Part shown: positions 60,837-64,000 of the stretch, in pieces | Position numbering within the stretch: position 1 is the stretch's first letter | How the letters are laid out: each line of letters begins with the position of its first letter | DNA from: Metabacillus halosaccharovorans | GTDB taxonomy: Bacteria; Bacillota; Bacilli; Bacillales; Bacillaceae | Direction: 5' to 3' | Length of the DNA stretch: 64,000 nt | NCBI RefSeq assembly: GCF_002019635.1 | Contig: NZ_KV917371.1 | Coordinates: 186,001-250,000, forward strand | Translations under genes and position numbers: made by a program | Notes under the pieces: model-generated | Databases searched by the model: none | Told to the model about the DNA's origin: nothing | Seen by the model: the letters and a program-made list of their open reading frames with translations, nothing else

Positions 60837-60866
60837 AGGATGGCCGAAAGGGCACATCCTTTTTTA
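60837..60866 (+). terminator. Intrinsic terminator of the stress protein gene
   Basis: AGGATG pairs with CATCCT, with an inner CC/GG contact around GAAA, followed by TTTTTT. Confidence 0.85.
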
Positions 60867-60939
60867 ATATGAAAAATTAGACAAGTTTCATCCTACCCTC
60901 TCATATAAATAAGGTAGACATGCTATTAGGAGGGTAAAT

Positions 60940-61389
60940 ATGAGGTTTGTTTTTATACGAAAAAAATGGATATTTTTTGTTGTAGCCGCTATCTTAATGG
61001 GAAGTTTATATTTTTTAACAACCGAAACAGTCCCAACGTTCCAAAGTACCCAAACATCTAATGAAGAAATTACAATTAATATGGTCACTGGTGAATTTTC
61101 TACAACAACAGCTGATGGTAAAAAACTGGAGGCTTATCGTTGGGATCCGGGTACCATCATGATTCCAAAAGGTCAAGATGTTACCTTAAAGATTTTTGGT
61201 GTAAATGGAGAGGAGCATCCTTTTTATATTGAAGGAACAGATATAAAAGGCACAGTTAAAAAGGGTGAAGAAACTGTGATTCCTCTTAACTTTACGACAG
61301 AAGGCACTTATCGTCTAATTTGTGACATACACACACATGAAGGTCATAATGAGGTTCCTCCTATGATTGCTTATCTTGTCGTTGATTAA
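60940..61389 (+). CDS. Membrane-anchored cupredoxin-domain protein
   Basis: The 149-residue protein has an N-terminal membrane anchor (about residues 8-27) and one extracellular cupredoxin domain. Likely copper ligands are His in GEEHPFYI, Cys and His in LICDIHTHEGH, and Met in PPMIAYL. Such domains bind copper for electron transfer or storage, or resemble the N-terminal part of EfeO-type proteins. No oxidase gene is adjacent. AGGAGGG precedes the ATG. Confidence 0.82.
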   Translation: MRFVFIRKKWIFFVVAAILMGSLYFLTTETVPTFQSTQTSNEEITINMVTGEFSTTTADGKKLEAYRWDPGTIMIPKGQDVTLKIFGVNGEEHPFYIEGTDIKGTVKKGEETVIPLNFTTEGTYRLICDIHTHEGHNEVPPMIAYLVVD

Positions 61390-61498
61390 TTAATAGGTAC
61401 ATTCATTTTTATAAATTTATAATATGATATTATAATGGTTCATTTTAGAATTAACTCATATAGTATCATGCATATTGTAACGATTCTTTTAATTTAGA

Positions 61499-61529
61499 AG
61501 CAAAGCGGGATATCACGCTTTGCTTTTTG
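61499..61529. terminator. Terminator between the cupredoxin and NrnB genes
   Basis: AGCAAAGCG pairs with CGCTTTGCT around an eight-base loop, with a T tract on the plus strand. It overlaps the stop codon of the convergent gene. Confidence 0.75.
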
Positions 61530-62724
61530 TCTGTTTTTTTTGTTTTGAATCATTGGAGTCGATTAAATACTGAATCAGCATGTCGTCTTTTGAAAGATAT
61601 GCAGAGTATGTTCTTTTTATAAATCTTTCAGCCTCTTCAAAAGTTGAAAAGTCATCTGGTAGTAAATGATGATCTTTTTCTACCTTCCATTTATTTCCTT
61701 TATTTTTATATAATAAAAAACGTTTCTTATCAAAATTTTCATAATGAGCACATTGCTGTTTCAAATTCATTTTATTATGAGAATGATCCATTCTTAAGGA
61801 CTTTAAAGAGAATGTTTTATCAACAAACTCATGATATCCTTCTGGTGTTAATGAACAACCTGCTGCTTTTGCATGTCCTCCCCCTCCGTATTGTGCGGCA
61901 ATTTCAGATACGTCAATATGATCATGAATTGTTCGAAATCCCAATTTTTTATTCCCCATATTAACAATGGCAATACAATCAAGATGCGGATGTTCCTTTC
62001 CAAGCTCATTTCCTAGTTCTGAGTGATATGATTCTGCATGAACGACTCCGATACATTTGTCACCAATAAAGGTTTGTACCAATTCCCTTTTCTTTCTTTT
62101 TATGTATCGCTCTGTTTTCTTATCTTCAATATTCAACAATTTTTCTTCAAACTCATTAAAGGAAAAAGACTCTTCTATAGTAAGACGCTCAACCATACTT
62201 TGTTCAAACTCTTCAATAGATTGTAAAAATAAAAGGTCATTTAAATGTTTTGCATGAATATTTTTCTTTCTCTCCCATTCCCAGGTATCATACTGTCTGA
62301 CCAGTTCAACATATTCACTGAGAGAAGAACGTTCTTTAAGGAGATTCTGTTTTTGAAGGTGTGAATAAAATAATGAAGTTGCAGATGCAAGCTTACCTAT
62401 TGATTCCTCTACACTGACATCTCCCCACTCATATTCGTTAAAATGCAAGGCTGTCTTATGATGATCTATTAATTGAACAAGTCCTCCTCTTTGAGCATAT
62501 TTTTTTAATCTCATCTCATTGTCCTTATTAACGGACAAATCAGTTATATATATTTTACATGAAAAATTTCTGTCAGTTTGTTCTTTCATTAATTGCTCTA
62601 TATGATAATCAAGGCTATTTACTGAATGGTAATGGACATCTACAAATTCACCAAAAGCCAGTTTTGCAAGAATCCCACAACTGACACCATCCAAATCATT
62701 GTGTGTTAATAAAATATATCGCAT
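61513..62724 (-). CDS. nrnB: DHH-family oligoribonuclease NrnB
   Basis: The 403-residue DHH/DHHA1 phosphoesterase degrades short RNA oligonucleotides and related phosphodiesters. The metal-binding motifs are THNDLDGVSCG (residues 6-16), VNKDNEMRL-type linker, and LIDHHKTAL (DHH, about 90-98). The DHHA1 substrate-binding motif is GGGGHAKAAGCSL. Length and motifs match B. subtilis NrnB. The ATG at 62724 is chosen because AGAAGGTGG precedes it. Confidence 0.88.
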   Translation of the reverse strand: MRYILLTHNDLDGVSCGILAKLAFGEFVDVHYHSVNSLDYHIEQLMKEQTDRNFSCKIYITDLSVNKDNEMRLKKYAQRGGLVQLIDHHKTALHFNEYEWGDVSVEESIGKLASATSLFYSHLQKQNLLKERSSLSEYVELVRQYDTWEWERKKNIHAKHLNDLLFLQSIEEFEQSMVERLTIEESFSFNEFEEKLLNIEDKKTERYIKRKKRELVQTFIGDKCIGVVHAESYHSELGNELGKEHPHLDCIAIVNMGNKKLGFRTIHDHIDVSEIAAQYGGGGHAKAAGCSLTPEGYHEFVDKTFSLKSLRMDHSHNKMNLKQQCAHYENFDKKRFLLYKNKGNKWKVEKDHHLLPDDFSTFEEAERFIKRTYSAYLSKDDMLIQYLIDSNDSKQKKQTKSKA

Positions 62725-62873
62725 GAGTCCACCTTCTCTATCCTTTGACATTTTCTTTCCTATATGAAGTATGTGTCTTAACGGCTTAACTATTCAAATA
62801 GCAATACACTTGTTTTGTCTAATTTATTAGTTCCTCCTACTCTTCAGATACGTTTTCCTTTGTTAACGAACAA

Positions 62874-62904
62874 AAAGGATACAAAATAACGATTTGTATC
62901 CTTT
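62874..62904 (-). terminator. Intrinsic terminator of the acetyltransferase gene
   Basis: A perfect 12-base stem (AAAGGATACAAA with TTTGTATCCTTT) and seven-base loop, with TTTTTG on the minus strand. Confidence 0.85.
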
Positions 62905-62928
62905 CTGAGAGATTTTATATTTTTAGTG

Positions 62929-63438
62929 TTATTCAATAATTCTTTTTCCTAAAATGACTAAGTCTCTCTCCACGCCTTCCATATTAGCGATTTTCGGAAG
63001 ATGTGCCCATCTCTCAAATGAATAATGTTCAAAAAGCTTGATACTTGGTGCATTATGACCAAATACAAATGCTAACAATGTTTTTATCCCTAGATTAGGA
63101 CATTCTGAAATTGCTTTATCCATTAAAATACGAGCATAGCCCTTACCATGTATGACTGGATCTAGATAAATACTAACCTCTGCTGTCGCATTATAAGCTG
63201 GTCTTCCATAAAAGGATTGAAAACTTAACCAACCAACAATACCTTGATCTTCTTCTATAACCCACAAAGGCCTTTGGTGTGTGTTATGTTCATGAAACCA
63301 AGCTAACCTGCTTTCAACTGTTACCTCTTCCAGATCTGCTGTTGCAAGTTTACCGGGTATGGATGTATTATAAATTTCAACTATTTGTGGAAGATCTTCA
63401 ATGTTTGCATCTCTGATTATATATGTTTGATCACACAT
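62929..63438 (-). CDS. GNAT N-acetyltransferase, phosphinothricin acetyltransferase-like
   Basis: The 169-residue GNAT protein of the Pat/Bar/YwnH group carries IRDANIEDLPQIVEIYN at the start. The acetyl-CoA loop is LDPVIHGKGYARILMDKAI (about 92-110), and FVFGHNAPSIKLFEHYSFERW follows. Family members acetylate phosphinothricin, methionine sulfoximine and related amino acid analogues. The native substrate is unknown. It is transcribed alone. Confidence 0.85.
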   Translation of the reverse strand: MCDQTYIIRDANIEDLPQIVEIYNTSIPGKLATADLEEVTVESRLAWFHEHNTHQRPLWVIEEDQGIVGWLSFQSFYGRPAYNATAEVSIYLDPVIHGKGYARILMDKAISECPNLGIKTLLAFVFGHNAPSIKLFEHYSFERWAHLPKIANMEGVERDLVILGKRIIE

Positions 63439-63526
63439 CTTGTCATTTCCCTTTCTATGTACAAATGTTCATCATGGATAGCTATTTTATTATCTTATTA
63501 TAATTGAAAATCTTTATTAGATCATA

Positions 63527-64000
63527 CTATTTTTTTGCATCAGGGATGAAAATAGTAGAAATATTCCTTGCCTTTCTTTCATTAGATGGTTCATTATTGA
63601 TAACTTTTAAAAAGACTTCTGACATTTCAGCGATAAATTCCTGAAATTCTTGATCTGATAAATATATCATTGCTTGCCTAAAGCTAACCCCATCTTTAAC
63701 TAAATCAATTTCATCTTGTTGTAAATAGGCTTCATATTGACCTAATATATGTGTCATAAAAGTTAAAAATAAATGTAAATGTTCATCACGGTTTAATTTT
63801 TGAATATCTCCTGTTGCTGATTGTTCTTGTTCATTTAAAGCGTAAAATTTTTCAACCGTTCCTCGAATTTGATTTTCCTTAACAACCTGAATCACATTTC
63901 CTTCTAAAAGTTTATTTAGATGGCGATATAAAGTGGCCTGAGGAACTTCAGTTAATCTTGCTTGGATTTGCTGGACATTCAACTCTTTTCTTCCAATTAA
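63527..64000 (-). CDS. Winged-helix transcriptional regulator, 5' end outside the window
   Basis: The reading frame is open at the right edge, with LIGRKELNVQQIQARLTEVP visible from base 64000. The wHTH recognition segment is VPQATLYRHLNKLLEGNVI. The C-terminal part (LFLTFMTHILGQYEAYLQQ and MIYLSDQEFQEFIAEMSEVF) is helical and probably a dimerisation domain, as in HTH_20/PadR-like regulators. A TTG at 63982 falls within the recognition domain and is not the true start. Regulated genes are unknown. Confidence 0.78.
   Translation of the reverse strand, partial: LIGRKELNVQQIQARLTEVPQATLYRHLNKLLEGNVIQVVKENQIRGTVEKFYALNEQEQSATGDIQKLNRDEHLHLFLTFMTHILGQYEAYLQQDEIDLVKDGVSFRQAMIYLSDQEFQEFIAEMSEVFLKVINNEPSNERKARNISTIFIPDAKK

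Noticed and set aside
1-64000. CRISPR arrays, insertion sequences, prophage, tRNA or rRNA genes
   Set aside because: I saw no repeat-spacer pattern, transposase, integrase, phage structural gene or recognisable tRNA/rRNA sequence in the window. A small unrecognised tRNA cannot be fully excluded by eye.

Overview
The window is AT-rich bacterial chromosome from an endospore-forming member of the Bacillaceae. The evidence is a spore germination hydrolase (CwlJ), an alpha/beta-type small acid-soluble spore protein with a sigma-G-like promoter, an SspH-type spore protein, YyaC, a SinI-like anti-repressor, a TnrA regulator and glt and puc operons laid out as in Bacillus subtilis. Strong AGGAGG ribosome sites and many TTG or GTG starts fit a low-GC Firmicute. 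The species cannot be fixed from the sequence. I found no insertion sequences, prophage, CRISPR arrays, tRNA or rRNA genes.

Layout. 1-2400: CzrA-type metal sensor and a P1B cadmium/zinc-efflux ATPase cut by the window edge. 2440-6130: UPF1-like helicase, membrane-anchored rhodanese-like protein without its cysteine, and a HAD phosphatase. 6400-12260: the purine catabolic xanthine dehydrogenase operon pucA-B-C-D-E, ending in a UraD-like gene with altered catalytic positions. 12500-19300: Cof-type phosphatase, VanW lipoprotein, branched-chain aminotransferase, sortase-anchored surface protein and cwlJ. 19400-24600: tnrA, an MFS exporter, endonuclease IV family protein, metallophosphatase, yyaC and an SRPBCC protein. 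24700-28300: a zinc alcohol dehydrogenase translationally coupled to a di-haem cytochrome. 28400-37400: PAS histidine kinase, glutamate synthase gltA-gltB and the divergent activator gene gltC with its operator. 37600-47300: mixed small and housekeeping genes, including GDPD, nitroreductase, an orphan SinI-like peptide, HelD, galactose mutarotase and a spore protein.

48224-56392 is the most unusual part. It is a tight eight-gene operon with a terminator at its end. It encodes a GriI-like aldolase and a GriH-like 3-dehydroquinate synthase II, two PaaK-like adenylating ligases, a metal-dependent amidohydrolase-2 protein, two proteins built from one repeated TPR-like module, and a 63-residue protein. 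The enzyme pair is the one known in Streptomyces to make 3-amino-4-hydroxybenzoate from aspartate semialdehyde and dihydroxyacetone phosphate. I infer an undescribed pathway that makes and activates this (or a related) aminohydroxybenzoate.

56700-64000: DUF421 and DUF418 membrane proteins, SspH, YdjO, a pyrroline-5-carboxylate reductase, a candidate structured RNA with its own promoter and terminator (about 60199-60316), a general stress protein with a possible sigma-B promoter, a cupredoxin, NrnB, an acetyltransferase and a winged-helix regulator cut by the right edge. Nitrogen control links several parts: TnrA in B. subtilis controls glt and, through PucR, puc genes.
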